This document shows, piece after piece, positions 53,120 through 62,223 of a stretch of 64,000 bases of DNA (its first letter is position 1; every line of letters starts with the position of its first letter). The notes beneath the pieces were generated by a model, which saw only the letters and a list, made by a program, of their open reading frames with translations, was not told the origin of the DNA and ran no database searches. Both the position numbers and the translations under genes were made by a program. Location of the stretch: the NCBI GenBank assembly GCA_036278715.1, contig DASUKN010000006.1, positions 1 through 64,000 of the forward strand. Direction: 5' to 3'. The DNA comes from Udaeobacter sp025935755 (GTDB lineage Bacteria; Verrucomicrobiota; Verrucomicrobiia; Chthoniobacterales; UBA10450).

Positions 53120-54310
53120 ATGAACATCCACGAATATCAAGCCAAAGAGTTGTTGCAGAAATTCGATGTCGCTACGACGCGCGGCAGAGTCGCGGCTACA
53201 CTCGATGACGCGGAGCAAATAGCGCGTGAGCTTGGCGATATCGATATTGTCGTTAAGGCACAGATCCACGCCGGCGGGCGCGGCAAGGGCACTTTCAAAA
53301 ACGGATTCAAAGGCGGAGTGCACGTTCGCAAGACGCCTGACGAAGTCCGTGACGTTGCGGCGAAGATGCTCGGGCAAATCCTGGTGACGCACCAGACTGG
53401 TCCGTCGGGGCGTCTGGTGAACAAAGTCCTCGTGGCCGAATCGGCCGACATCGCGCGAGAAATTTATTTTGCCGTGCTGCTCGATCGTGCCACGGCCGCG
53501 CCCTTGATTGTTGCCAGCACCGAAGGCGGCGTCGAAATCGAAGCTGTCGCAGAGAAATCACCCGAGAAAATCATGCGGGAACCGGTTAATCCTTTGGCCG
53601 GGTTGCAGCCGTACCAGGCACGCAAGTTGGCGAAACAACTCGGGTTTGAATCATCGCAGTTAAAGAACGCGTCGAAATTGTTCGAAGGACTCTATCGCAC
53701 GTTTATTGCGTACGACTGTTCCATGGTCGAGGTCAACCCGCTGGTCGTTACCAAGAGGGGCGAAGTTCTTGCGCTGGATGCGAAGTTCAACTTCGACGAC
53801 AACGCGTTATACCGGCATCCGGAGATTGCTGCGATGCGCGACAGAGCCGAGGAAGATCCTCGCGAAGTTGAAGCCTCAAAACATGGACTCAATTACATCG
53901 GGCTGGACGGCAACATAGCGTGCCTGGTCAACGGCGCCGGGCTCGCCATGGCTACCATGGACATCATTAAGTTCTATGGCGGCGAACCTGCCAACTTTCT
54001 CGACGTCGGCGGCGGCGCGACGGAAGAGCAGGTGACCGAAGCGTTCAAAATCCTGATCGCCGACAAAAAAGTGAAAGCAATCTTGGTCAACATTTTTGGC
54101 GGCATCATGAAATGCGACGTGATCGCGCAGGGCATCATCGATGCCGCAAAAACGGTGAAGTTGTCGGTGCCGCTCGTGGTTCGTCTGGAAGGAACAAACG
54201 TGGAGCATGGCAAACAACTGTTGAAGGAAAGCGGCGTGGCACTAATCGCAGCGGATGATCTGGCCGATGCAGCACAGAAGGTCGTCAATGCAGCAAAATC
54301 AGCATCATGA
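53120..54310 (+). CDS. sucC: Succinyl-CoA synthetase beta subunit
   Basis: A 396-residue ATP-grasp protein opening MNIHEYQAKELLQKF. Nucleotide-binding residues lie in VVKAQIHAGGRGKG and the C-terminal CoA-ligase domain holds IACLVNGAGLAMATMDIIK, FLDVGGGATEEQV and NIFGGIMKCDVIAQGI. It forms the alpha2beta2 or alpha-beta TCA enzyme with SucD. The partner gene lies 2 kb downstream, after three unrelated genes. The stop overlaps the next start by 4 bp. Confidence 0.96.
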   Translation: MNIHEYQAKELLQKFDVATTRGRVAATLDDAEQIARELGDIDIVVKAQIHAGGRGKGTFKNGFKGGVHVRKTPDEVRDVAAKMLGQILVTHQTGPSGRLVNKVLVAESADIAREIYFAVLLDRATAAPLIVASTEGGVEIEAVAEKSPEKIMREPVNPLAGLQPYQARKLAKQLGFESSQLKNASKLFEGLYRTFIAYDCSMVEVNPLVVTKRGEVLALDAKFNFDDNALYRHPEIAAMRDRAEEDPREVEASKHGLNYIGLDGNIACLVNGAGLAMATMDIIKFYGGEPANFLDVGGGATEEQVTEAFKILIADKKVKAILVNIFGGIMKCDVIAQGIIDAAKTVKLSVPLVVRLEGTNVEHGKQLLKESGVALIAADDLADAAQKVVNAAKSAS

Positions 54311-55503
54311 TGTTGTACGATGACAGCGATGCGAGTACGCGTTGCACTCCAAAAGCACTGCGTGCGAAATGTTCGCAAACCTTGTTTCGTTTGGCGCAAG
54401 CTTTGGGAGCGCGCGCGCGTTCTCGCGTCGCTTTATCGATGCTTTTTATCCTCCTCCCCGGGACGCTCCGCGCCGACGATTTGCCGCGTAAATCGAAATC
54501 TCCACGCGAGAGTTATCCAAATGTGGACGTTATCTACGACTCGGTGGCAATGCCCGATGGCAAACGCTTGCGCAGCATCATCACCAAGCCGCGTGACGCC
54601 AAAGGAAAATTGCCGGTCATTTTTCTCACGGGGTGGCTGAGTTGCGATTCGGTGGAAGCACCGGCCGATACGAAAGATACGATCGGATTAATTTTGCGCG
54701 GAGTCGCGCAAACGCCGGGGTTTTGCTTGTTCAAAATCGATAAACCTGGTTGCGGCGACAGCGAAGGGGATTGTTCGCAAACGGATTTCGAAACGGAGCT
54801 TGCCGGGTACCGCGCTGCGTTCCGTGCGCTGAAAAACTACGACTTCATCGACCCGGGCCGCGTGTACATCTTTGGCAGCAGTAACGGTGGCGGATTCGCA
54901 CCGCTGGTTCCCGAGACGGAATCAGAACAAGCGCAGGTACGTGGCTACATCACCATTGGTGGCTGGGTTAAAACGTGGTTTGAGCACATGCTGGACATCG
55001 AACGGCGGCGTTTTGCGTTGTTGAAAAAATCGCCAGGGGAGCTGACTGACCGGATAAAGGGAGCTACCACGCTTTACTACGAATGGTTGGTCAACGGCCG
55101 CAGCGTTTCAGAGATTTTGAAAGAGAAGGCCGAGCTTGCGGATCTGTGGCCTGAAGGAAAAGACCAAACCCATCTTTACGGACGACCTCTGAAATTTTAT
55201 GAAGATCTGCAGAAACTGAATCTAGCAGCCGCCTGGTCCCGCGTGAAGGTCCCGGCGTTAATTTTGCACGGGCAATACGACTGGATCATGGGCCGAGAAG
55301 ATTCTGAGCTGATCGCGCAAATCGTGAACGCAAACCTGCCTGGTGCGGCGCGTTTTATCGAAGTGCCGAACATGGGACACGGCGGCCAGCATTATCTGAG
55401 CATGTCTGATGCGTTTGCCGATAAACAGGCAGCTTTCGATCCCAAAATCATCGGGACCATTAGAGATTGGTTGGAACAACAACAAAAGAAATCCACACGA
55501 TGA
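54307..55503 (+). CDS. Exported alpha/beta hydrolase
   Basis: A 398-residue protein. The N-terminus has a long basic region before a hydrophobic stretch (ALSMLFILLPGTLRA), so the true start may be later than ATG 54307. The fold carries the nucleophile elbow FGSSNGGG (Ser), Asp in GQYDWIMG and His in MGHGGQ. Segment KPGCGDSEGDCSQTDFETEL precedes the elbow. It looks like a serine hydrolase or peptidase of the S9/S15-like group; the substrate is unknown. It lies inside the sucC-sucD gap with 4-bp overlaps on both sides, so it is likely co-translated. Confidence 0.75.
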   Translation: MMLYDDSDASTRCTPKALRAKCSQTLFRLAQALGARARSRVALSMLFILLPGTLRADDLPRKSKSPRESYPNVDVIYDSVAMPDGKRLRSIITKPRDAKGKLPVIFLTGWLSCDSVEAPADTKDTIGLILRGVAQTPGFCLFKIDKPGCGDSEGDCSQTDFETELAGYRAAFRALKNYDFIDPGRVYIFGSSNGGGFAPLVPETESEQAQVRGYITIGGWVKTWFEHMLDIERRRFALLKKSPGELTDRIKGATTLYYEWLVNGRSVSEILKEKAELADLWPEGKDQTHLYGRPLKFYEDLQKLNLAAAWSRVKVPALILHGQYDWIMGREDSELIAQIVNANLPGAARFIEVPNMGHGGQHYLSMSDAFADKQAAFDPKIIGTIRDWLEQQQKKSTR

Positions 55504-55757
55504 AGATCAAGGATATCGGATCTGTTGGTATCCCCGTCACGGACATCCCGCGAGCTGGAAAGTTTTATGCGGAGTTGCTCGGCTTGCCAGTGTCGGAGGA
55601 AATGATGTGCGGAAAATGGATCGAGTTCAACGTCGGCGACAATACGCTTGCCATCGCGAACGTAGGCGAGGATTGGAAGCCGTCACACGATCCCGAGGGC
55701 AACAAACTCATCGTTCACAAACTCAAACCAGAAAATGAGAAAGGAGTGTGCAAATGA
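55500..55757 (+). CDS. VOC/glyoxalase-fold protein, internally shortened
   Basis: ATG 55500 overlaps the preceding stop. The 85-residue product begins as a normal vicinal-oxygen-chelate domain (IPVTDIPRAGKFYAELLGLP) and ends with the usual strand (DPEGNKLIVHKLKPE), but lacks the middle of the domain. Compared with the next gene, about 35-40 residues are missing between GEDWKPS and HDPEGNK. It is probably a deletion derivative with an uncertain fold. Confidence 0.7.
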   Translation: MKIKDIGSVGIPVTDIPRAGKFYAELLGLPVSEEMMCGKWIEFNVGDNTLAIANVGEDWKPSHDPEGNKLIVHKLKPENEKGVCK

Positions 55758-56122
55758 TCACGAATGAAGTGGCCTTCGTGGCGATTGCCGTTTCTGACAA
55801 AGACCGCGCACGGAAATTCTATCAGGAGACACTGGAGTTAAAACCTACACGCACACAGATGGATGGGGCGTGGGTCGAGTACGATCTTGGCCCGACAACA
55901 ATCGGGGTGGGTTGCCATCCGGCATGGCAGCCTTCGCGCGACGGAACAACAGTCGCCTTTGAGGTAGGAGATTTTGATGATGCTTACGGAAAGCTGAAGC
56001 AACGTGGTGTGGTGTTCGATATGGAGAAAACCGAGACGCCAGTTTGCTGGATGGCGCAGTTCCGCGACCCGGACGGAAACAAGCTCGTGATTCACAAGAG
56101 GAAAGAAAAACCATCAAGCTGA
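55754..56122 (+). CDS. VOC/glyoxalase-fold protein
   Basis: AAGGAG directly before ATG 55754 fixes the start; 122 residues. A complete single-module VOC domain: VAFVAIAVSDKDRARKFYQETL, VEYDLGPTTIGVG, FEVGDFDDAYGKLKQRGV and MAQFRDPDGNKLVIHKRK. Ligand or substrate unknown. It overlaps the preceding shortened VOC gene by 4 bp. Confidence 0.85.
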   Translation: MITNEVAFVAIAVSDKDRARKFYQETLELKPTRTQMDGAWVEYDLGPTTIGVGCHPAWQPSRDGTTVAFEVGDFDDAYGKLKQRGVVFDMEKTETPVCWMAQFRDPDGNKLVIHKRKEKPSS

Positions 56123-56130
56123 TGTTCACT

Positions 56131-56248
56131 ATGATCCGGAGCGCAGCAAAGCGGAGTCCAGGCTGCAACGTTCGCGAGGCCAGGCTTTCAATCCCCGGGC
56201 TATATGTTCGTACGGGCCACGGGATTCCTCGACTGGCTCGGAATGACG
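56131..56248. repeat. Dispersed inverted repeat upstream of sucD
   Basis: ATGATCCGGAGCGCAGCAAAGCGGAGTCC at the left and GGATTCCTCGACTGGCTCGGAATGAC at the right; same family as at 35850 but with degenerate arms. Confidence 0.6.
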
Positions 56249-56276
56249 GGTTCAATTCACCAACTTCTGTTCAGAC

Positions 56277-57158
56277 ATGTCTGTTTTAGTTGATAAGAAC
56301 ACACGCCTTGTGGTGCAGGGCATCACCGGCAGCGCGGGTGCTTTTCACACCCGACAATGCATGGAGTACGGGACGAACGTGGTTGCCGGGGTCACGCCAG
56401 GAAAAGGCGGCCAAATGTTCGAAGGCAAGGTGCCAGTGTTCGATACTGTCTGGGAAGCGCGACAAAAAACCGGGTGCAACGCCTCAATGGTGTTCGTGCC
56501 TGCGCCTGCCGCTGCGGATTCGATCCTTGAAGCAGTTGATGCGGAAGTCGAGTTGGTAGTTTGCATCACGGAAGGAATTCCGGTGATGGACATGATGCGG
56601 GTGAAAGCGCTCATGCGCGGAAAGAAATCGCGCCTGATCGGGCCGAATTGCCCGGGAATCATCACACCCGGGCAGTGCAAGATTGGAATCATGCCCGGGT
56701 ACATTCACAAGCCGGGCAACATTGGCGTGATCTCGCGTTCCGGGACACTCACCTACGAAGCAGTCTGGCAATTAACATCTCGCGGTTTCGGCCAATCAAC
56801 ATGCATTGGAATTGGCGGCGATCCGATTCACGGTCTATCGCATCTCGATTGCGTGAAACTGTTCAATGACGATCCGGGTACAGATGCGCTGATTTTAATC
56901 GGAGAGATCGGCGGGTCCGCTGAAGAAGAGGCCGCGGAATGGATCAAAACGAATTGCAAAAAACCCGTGGCGGCATTCATCGCCGGAAAAACCGCCCCGG
57001 CGGGACGACGGATGGGCCATGCGGGCGCAATCGTTTCCGGCGGAAAAGGAACTGCAGCCGGAAAAATTGAGGCGCTGCAGGCTGCTGGCATCGCCGTCGC
57101 TGAAACACCGGCAACGATTGCCGATACGCTCATATCGACAATCAAAAATTCCGCGTAA
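56277..57158 (+). CDS. sucD: Succinyl-CoA synthetase alpha subunit
   Basis: A 293-residue protein. CoA-binding Rossmann motifs (VQGITGSAGAFHTRQCMEYGT, VAGVTPGKGG) and the phospho-histidine loop GHAGAIVSGGKGTAAGK are intact, as is IGPNCPGIITPGQCKIGIMPG. It carries out the CoA/phosphate half of succinyl-CoA to succinate conversion together with SucC. A repeat sits between it and the VOC gene, so it may have its own promoter. Confidence 0.96.
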   Translation: MSVLVDKNTRLVVQGITGSAGAFHTRQCMEYGTNVVAGVTPGKGGQMFEGKVPVFDTVWEARQKTGCNASMVFVPAPAAADSILEAVDAEVELVVCITEGIPVMDMMRVKALMRGKKSRLIGPNCPGIITPGQCKIGIMPGYIHKPGNIGVISRSGTLTYEAVWQLTSRGFGQSTCIGIGGDPIHGLSHLDCVKLFNDDPGTDALILIGEIGGSAEEEAAEWIKTNCKKPVAAFIAGKTAPAGRRMGHAGAIVSGGKGTAAGKIEALQAAGIAVAETPATIADTLISTIKNSA

Positions 57159-57182
57159 TCGGAATCTGAGTTCGCAGTACGT

Positions 57183-58193
57183 ATGTCGGATGGAAAGCAA
57201 AAACGGATTCTTCTCATTGGTGTCGGCCGCTGGGGGGCGAATCATTTGCGCATACTCAAGTCGATGCCGATTGAGCTTTTTGTTGCTGATCATCATGAGC
57301 AACGACTGAGAGCCGCGAGCGTTCCCGGAGCTCAATGCAGCACAGATCCGCGTTCACTTTTCGAAAAGGTCGATGCTGCAGTGGTCGTTACGCCTGCGCC
57401 GACGCATTTCGATATATGCCGCGAACTGCTGGAAATGGGCAAAGACGTTTTTGTGGAGAAACCAATTACGCTGGTCTCAACCGACGCGAAAAAGCTGGCC
57501 GAATTAGCGGACAAATCCGCGCTTATTCTGCAAGTAGGACACATCTTCCGATTCGATCCCGCGTCTCTGTGGTTGCGGGACGCGATTGCTGCGGGACGAT
57601 TCGGCCGGCTCAAAATGTTGCGCGCGAGATTCAGCGGTTTCAAACGCCCGCGCCTCGATACGGGCGTTACTTTTGCCGACAGCATTCATTTTGTTGATCT
57701 TTTCAATTTCTTCCTCGGGGTAATGCCGTCGCGTGTTCACGCGGTGATGCAGGATTTTTTTACACGCGGAGTCGACGACGAATCGTTGCTAATCCTGCAA
57801 TACGGGAACGGTTCTAATGATCCCATGTTCGCGACGGTCGAAGCCGGATATCATGCGCCGGGAAAATTCAGAGAATTGACAGTAGTCGGCACGGATTCTT
57901 CGGCGGTATGCGATTACAACGTCGCACAGTACAAGATCAAAACGTTTGAAAATCGGCACGTTACGGAGAACGGCGAGATTCAGGCGCTGGAAGGAACGAT
58001 GCACCAACTGGAATTTCCGCCTGAAGAACCGTTGCGGGCCGAGTTAGCGGCGTTTATTGATTCGATCGAAAAACGAACGGCTTCACCGGTCGATGGACGG
58101 GCAGGCTGCGACGCTGTTCGTGTGATCGAAGCTGCACTGGAATCCGCGCGAACTGGAACGTGGATAGAAATTGCTGGACGCAACGTACATTGA
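57183..58193 (+). CDS. Gfo/Idh/MocA-family oxidoreductase
   Basis: A 336-residue protein with an N-terminal NAD(P) Rossmann loop (ILLIGVGRWGANHLRIL), the family signature EKPITLVSTDAKKLAELA with Lys, and a C-terminal domain with ITFADSIHFVDLFNF-like residues (GVTFADSIHFVDLFN). In sugar clusters such enzymes oxidise a UDP-sugar or produce a keto-sugar. It is the first of four genes with a likely common glycan role; a DegT aminotransferase follows. Confidence 0.88.
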   Translation: MSDGKQKRILLIGVGRWGANHLRILKSMPIELFVADHHEQRLRAASVPGAQCSTDPRSLFEKVDAAVVVTPAPTHFDICRELLEMGKDVFVEKPITLVSTDAKKLAELADKSALILQVGHIFRFDPASLWLRDAIAAGRFGRLKMLRARFSGFKRPRLDTGVTFADSIHFVDLFNFFLGVMPSRVHAVMQDFFTRGVDDESLLILQYGNGSNDPMFATVEAGYHAPGKFRELTVVGTDSSAVCDYNVAQYKIKTFENRHVTENGEIQALEGTMHQLEFPPEEPLRAELAAFIDSIEKRTASPVDGRAGCDAVRVIEAALESARTGTWIEIAGRNVH

Positions 58194-58243
58194 CTAGACG
58201 CTAATCCACAGGAAAGCTGGCAATTTCTGAGGCGCTACCCGTA

Positions 58244-58329
58244 TGTCATGTTGAGCGAAGCGAAACATCTTTGGATGTTGCCCTTTTCCGCCGAACGCTA
58301 GCCAGAGATTCTTCGCTGCGCTCAGAACA
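58244..58329. repeat. Dispersed inverted repeat before the aminotransferase gene
   Basis: GTCATGTTGAGCGAAGCGAAACATC and GATTCTTCGCTGCGCTCAGAACAC are inverted ends around about 45 bp of unrelated sequence. Confidence 0.75.
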
Positions 58330-58346
58330 CAATTCATTTTGGTTAA

Positions 58347-59432
58347 ATGAGAAAAATTCCGCTCTCCCGGGTTTTCTTGAACGAAGAAGTACGCGCAGCG
58401 GCGTTACGCGCGTTAGAATCGGGCTCGTACATTCTCGGCAAAGAATGCGAGGCGTTCGAAAGCGAACTGGCGACCTACATCGGCACCAAACACGCAGTGC
58501 TTTGTTCGTCCTGGACGGCGGGTGGATTTCTGTTGCACAAGGCGATGGGATTAAAACCGGGTGACGAGATCCTCGTCCCGTCGCATACCGCATTTCCCAC
58601 CATAGAACCAATGATTCATTTCGGCGCCAGACCGGTGTTCATCGACATCGACGAAACTTATTGTCTCGATGTCGACCTGCTGGAGGCATCAATCACGCCG
58701 CGCACGGTGGGTATTTTGCCGGTCCATATTTATGGTCATCCGGCGAATCTCGATCGCGTTCTGGAAATCGGGCGAAAACGAAACCTATGGGTGATTGAAG
58801 ACTGCGCGCAGGCGCACGGTGCGCGATTCAAAGACGAACGAGTGGGTGCGGCTGGAGTCGCCGGCATGTTCTCGTTTTTCCCATCTAAGAATCTCACCGT
58901 CATGGGCGACGGCGGTTGCATTACGACTAACGACAGCGCGCTCGCGGAGGACGTTCGCATGTTGCGCAATCACGGCCGCAAATCGAAGTATGTCCACGAC
59001 ATGGTGGGCTACAACCTGCGTTTCAACGAAATCCAAGCTGCGATCGGACGCGTGGAACTGCGGAACCTAGATCGGTTAAATGAGCATCGACGTCGCGTGG
59101 CAGCTCATTACACAGAACGTGTCAGTCGCGTTGTCCAAACGCCTCCTGAGAAACAGTGGGCTTCTTCTGTTTACCACATGTACGTCATCCGTACTGAACG
59201 CCGGGACGAATTAGCAAAACACCTGCAAACCAAGGGAATCAGTATCGGTATCCATTATCCCCTGGCAAATCATCAGCAGCCTGCGATCACGAAATTGTAT
59301 CCCGATCTGCCGACGCTGCCGCGAACCGAACAAGTGGTGAACGAAATTCTGTCGCTGCCGATTTACGGTGAATTGCCGATGGAAGATGTGGATTACGTCT
59401 GTGACGCGGTATTGGAATTTTTCCACAGCTAA
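58347..59432 (+). CDS. DegT/DnrJ/EryC1/StrS-family sugar aminotransferase
   Basis: A 361-residue PLP enzyme. The cofactor lysine is in SFFPSKNLTVMGDGG, with ILPVHIYGHPANL, VIEDCAQAHGARF and RFNEIQAAIGRVEL around it. The C-terminal VYHMYVIRTERRDEL and HYPLANHQQPA are typical of dTDP/UDP-keto-sugar aminotransferases (ArnB/WecE-like). It would add an amino group to the keto sugar produced by a partner such as the preceding oxidoreductase. Confidence 0.93.
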   Translation: MRKIPLSRVFLNEEVRAAALRALESGSYILGKECEAFESELATYIGTKHAVLCSSWTAGGFLLHKAMGLKPGDEILVPSHTAFPTIEPMIHFGARPVFIDIDETYCLDVDLLEASITPRTVGILPVHIYGHPANLDRVLEIGRKRNLWVIEDCAQAHGARFKDERVGAAGVAGMFSFFPSKNLTVMGDGGCITTNDSALAEDVRMLRNHGRKSKYVHDMVGYNLRFNEIQAAIGRVELRNLDRLNEHRRRVAAHYTERVSRVVQTPPEKQWASSVYHMYVIRTERRDELAKHLQTKGISIGIHYPLANHQQPAITKLYPDLPTLPRTEQVVNEILSLPIYGELPMEDVDYVCDAVLEFFHS

Positions 59433-59493
59433 TATTGCTGCGGCGAGGTCGCCGTTTTAAAAGCGCAGACATGTCTCCGCACTCCAAAATACG

Positions 59494-60237
59494 ATGAACG
59501 CGATGGAGCTTAGCCTTGTTATTCCGTGCCATAACGAGGAAAGAAATCTGCAGCCATTAACGGCTGCGATTCACGACGTTCTCGACCCTCTCGGGTTGGA
59601 GTACGAGGTGGTGATTACCGATGACTGCAGCACGGACGATTCCTGGAACATGCTGAAGGGACTTGCGGCAAGCGATCCGCGGCTGCGCATTCAACGTTTC
59701 GAGTTCAACTGTGGCGAATCGGCTGCGAGCTGGGCCGGAATGCAAGCTTCGCGTGGCCAATACATCGCGACCCTCGACGCCGATTTGCAAAATGACCCCA
59801 GGGATCTGCCTGCGATGCTGGCAGCCCTTACCGATTCAGATTGCGTTTGCGGAACGCGGATGGCGACCCGCAGCCACGGAGACAATTGGATCCGGATCGC
59901 TTCGTCGCGAATTGCGAATTGGGTTCGGAACAAATTGTCCGGCGAAAACATTAGCGATGCCGGGTGCACATACCGCGTATTTAAACGTGAATGCATCAGC
60001 CAGGTAAACTTCTTCCACGGAGCACATCGCTTTCTGCCCACGTTGATCAAGATGCAAGGATTTCGTGTTGTTGAAGTGCCCGTTTCGACGAATCCGCGAT
60101 TTTCCGGCACGAGTCATTACGGTGTCTGGAATCGTTTGTTCAAGTCCTTCCGCGACTTGCTGGGAGTGCGCTGGATGAAATCGAGACAACTCCGGTACGA
60201 AATAGTCAAACCGAATAATTCGGCGAGGCCATCCTGA
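59494..60237 (+). CDS. Glycosyltransferase family 2
   Basis: A 247-residue GT-A enzyme (a start at 59503, MELSLVIPCHNEE, is also possible). Donor-site motifs are EVVITDDCSTDD, LDADLQNDPRDLP (DxD-like) and CVCGTRMATRSHGDNW. It resembles polyprenyl-phosphate mannosyl/glucosyl transferases (DPM1, ArnC-like) but lacks the C-terminal TM pair. It may transfer an aminosugar to an undecaprenyl phosphate carrier (inference from neighbours). Confidence 0.88.
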   Translation: MNAMELSLVIPCHNEERNLQPLTAAIHDVLDPLGLEYEVVITDDCSTDDSWNMLKGLAASDPRLRIQRFEFNCGESAASWAGMQASRGQYIATLDADLQNDPRDLPAMLAALTDSDCVCGTRMATRSHGDNWIRIASSRIANWVRNKLSGENISDAGCTYRVFKRECISQVNFFHGAHRFLPTLIKMQGFRVVEVPVSTNPRFSGTSHYGVWNRLFKSFRDLLGVRWMKSRQLRYEIVKPNNSARPS

Positions 60238-60348
60238 GCGGAAGTCGAAGGATCCCGTGGAAGTGGACTCACACCCATGTTACGGGTGCAAAACCTAGGC
60301 GAAAGGATTCCGGGCTGCGTTGAAGCCTCGACTTCGCTCGGAATGACA
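60229..60348. repeat. Dispersed inverted repeat before the LAB_N gene
   Basis: CATCCTGAGCGGAAGTCGAAGGATC and GCCTCGACTTCGCTCGGAATGACA are inverted ends; an inner hairpin-like ACCCATGTTACGGGT segment lies between them. It overlaps the last bases of the GT2 gene. Confidence 0.75.
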
Positions 60349-60366
60349 GTTTGACTAACATCTTCT

Positions 60367-60732
60367 ATGGACACACTCGCACTTATCGCAATCACCTGGA
60401 TTGGCAAAGAGTACCGGTTCCTCGGGCTGGACTGGAGTTACCTCGTCATCCTCGGCCTGATCGGGAATGCCACGTTTTCAATGCGTTTCCTCGTGCAGTG
60501 GATCGCCTCAGAGCGTCAGGGCGAAAGCGTTATACCGGTTTCATTTTGGTATTGGAGCATCGGAGGCAGCGTGATCATGTGCCTTTATTTTATCTTCAAG
60601 CGGGATCCGGTTGGCATCCTGGCTTATCTTCCGAATTCGCTGATTTACGTTCGCAATCTGATGTTGATCCAAAAGGGCAAATCTGCTGCTACCGCCGCTG
60701 CGCCTTCGCAACACCCGCGCGAGACCAGGTGA
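60367..60732 (+). CDS. LAB_N-domain membrane protein
   Basis: A 121-residue, three-helix protein of the lipid-A-disaccharide-synthase N-terminal (LAB_N) family, with LGLIGNATFSMRFLVQWIASERQGESVIP, FWYWSIGGSVIMCLYFIFKRDPVG and LPNSLIYVRNLMLI. Such proteins are often encoded beside a GT2 and are thought to help in lipid-linked sugar handling. It closes the four-gene glycan set. Confidence 0.88.
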   Translation: MDTLALIAITWIGKEYRFLGLDWSYLVILGLIGNATFSMRFLVQWIASERQGESVIPVSFWYWSIGGSVIMCLYFIFKRDPVGILAYLPNSLIYVRNLMLIQKGKSAATAAAPSQHPRETR

Positions 60733-60760
60733 ACGAGTTGATGCACGGTTTGTTTCGGAT

Positions 60761-62113
60761 TTAGCGATTCGGGCTCAGATTTTCTCCCGCCGGCAAATTC
60801 GCCGCTTTCCAATCCATCGCCATGCGAATCCGTGCGCGCCCGCTGGGGTGATCAAAAAAGATAAATTCTTCAAGAGGGGTCGGGTTCAGCTTGCGATAGG
60901 CGCCGAGTTTAAGCGCGACTTTCGCCATGCCGTCGGGTTCGCGGGATGTATTGATTCCAAAGGCATCCGCTTCACGTTCAGTGACTCTCACCAAAGTGTT
61001 GAGAAGTGGCGTTGCGAGAAAAAGGAACGTGCTGAAGATCAGGGCCAAAAGCGGGAGTCCGGCCAGGTCGGCAATACCGCGCACCCGCCATTTTTCACCC
61101 CAGCGTTTGACCGCCGCGTCAAAGAGCATCCGGGTGAGCGCGAATCCGATGAGCACAAAAATACCCAGGTACGTCATCAACTTTGCGCCGTGATTCAGAA
61201 CATAATGTCCCATTTCGTGCGCCATCACCGCGCGGATCTCCGGCAGGGTGCATTGCTTGAGCAGGTTGTCGTTTAGCGCAATGCGTGTGGTGCCGAGTAT
61301 TCCTGAAACATTCGCGCTTACCCGCGTTGTTTGCCGGGAAGCATCGACTTCGAACACTTGGTCAACGGGAATTTGATTCGCACGAGCCATCGTGAGGATG
61401 GCTTCGCTGATTTCCGGTTTGGTCAGCGGTTTATACGTGTTGAAGAGTGGTTCGATAAACACCGGGGCAATGATCAGGATGAAAAACGAGAAAACGACAG
61501 CGATGGCGGTTCCCCAGATCCACCACGTTTTGGGTGCTCGCCGAAAAACGGCATACAACACGACCAAAAAGATGGAGCCAGCGACGAGGGTGATGCCAAG
61601 CCCAATGAATTGCTCTTGAAACCAGGCCGGAAAATTTTGGGTGGCGAGTCCATATTGATGCTCGCGAAAGAAGTGCTCGTAAACGTTAAGCGGAAAGCTC
61701 AACACGTAAACAAGCAGCAAATAAATCACGCTGTAACAGGCGACTTGCAGGTTTTTGTATCTCGTTATGCGCTCGACAGAATCGCGTAGTCGCGCCGAGA
61801 TTCTCGATGACAATAGAAGAATCGAGATGGCAGCAGCCAGAAAGTAATTCCACAACAACAGCCAGTAACCGCCCTCAAAATAGGCATCTGAGTTTTTGCG
61901 CTTATCCCTCGGCACGCTGTCCAGCCACGCCTGTGTTGCCGCAGCCGGATCGAGCCGTGCCGAGTGTTGCAGGGCAGGGGAATCGCTGCCGGGTCCGTTG
62001 AATTTGCCTGCAGTTTCGCCCTGCGTGCCAGTCACACCCGGAGTTTCTTCAGAAAAAGCCGGTATCGAGAATGTCAGTATCGCAATCAGGAGCAGGAAGT
62101 TTTTCACGGCCAC
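60761..62113 (-). CDS. M48-family membrane metalloprotease (Ste24/CAAX-like)
   Basis: A 450-residue protein with a signal-like N-terminus, about six TM helices, and the zinc motif HEMGHYVLNHG with a downstream ligand Glu in EREADAFGINTSRE. FEVDASRQTTRVSANVSGILGTTRIALNDNLL is typical of Ste24/HtpX-like enzymes. It would cleave membrane or misfolded proteins at the inner membrane. Its 3' end faces the LAB_N gene. Confidence 0.92.
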   Translation of the reverse strand: MAVKNFLLLIAILTFSIPAFSEETPGVTGTQGETAGKFNGPGSDSPALQHSARLDPAAATQAWLDSVPRDKRKNSDAYFEGGYWLLLWNYFLAAAISILLLSSRISARLRDSVERITRYKNLQVACYSVIYLLLVYVLSFPLNVYEHFFREHQYGLATQNFPAWFQEQFIGLGITLVAGSIFLVVLYAVFRRAPKTWWIWGTAIAVVFSFFILIIAPVFIEPLFNTYKPLTKPEISEAILTMARANQIPVDQVFEVDASRQTTRVSANVSGILGTTRIALNDNLLKQCTLPEIRAVMAHEMGHYVLNHGAKLMTYLGIFVLIGFALTRMLFDAAVKRWGEKWRVRGIADLAGLPLLALIFSTFLFLATPLLNTLVRVTEREADAFGINTSREPDGMAKVALKLGAYRKLNPTPLEEFIFFDHPSGRARIRMAMDWKAANLPAGENLSPNR

Positions 62114-62223
62114 ACTTTCTTTCTAAGAAGGTGACCTAAGCAGAGCGGGTTCCTCTGTAAAGCTTGACAGTTGCCACGTCATTACGCTGGACTAGCCGCC
62201 GGCGAGAATGGTAAAGGAAAAAC

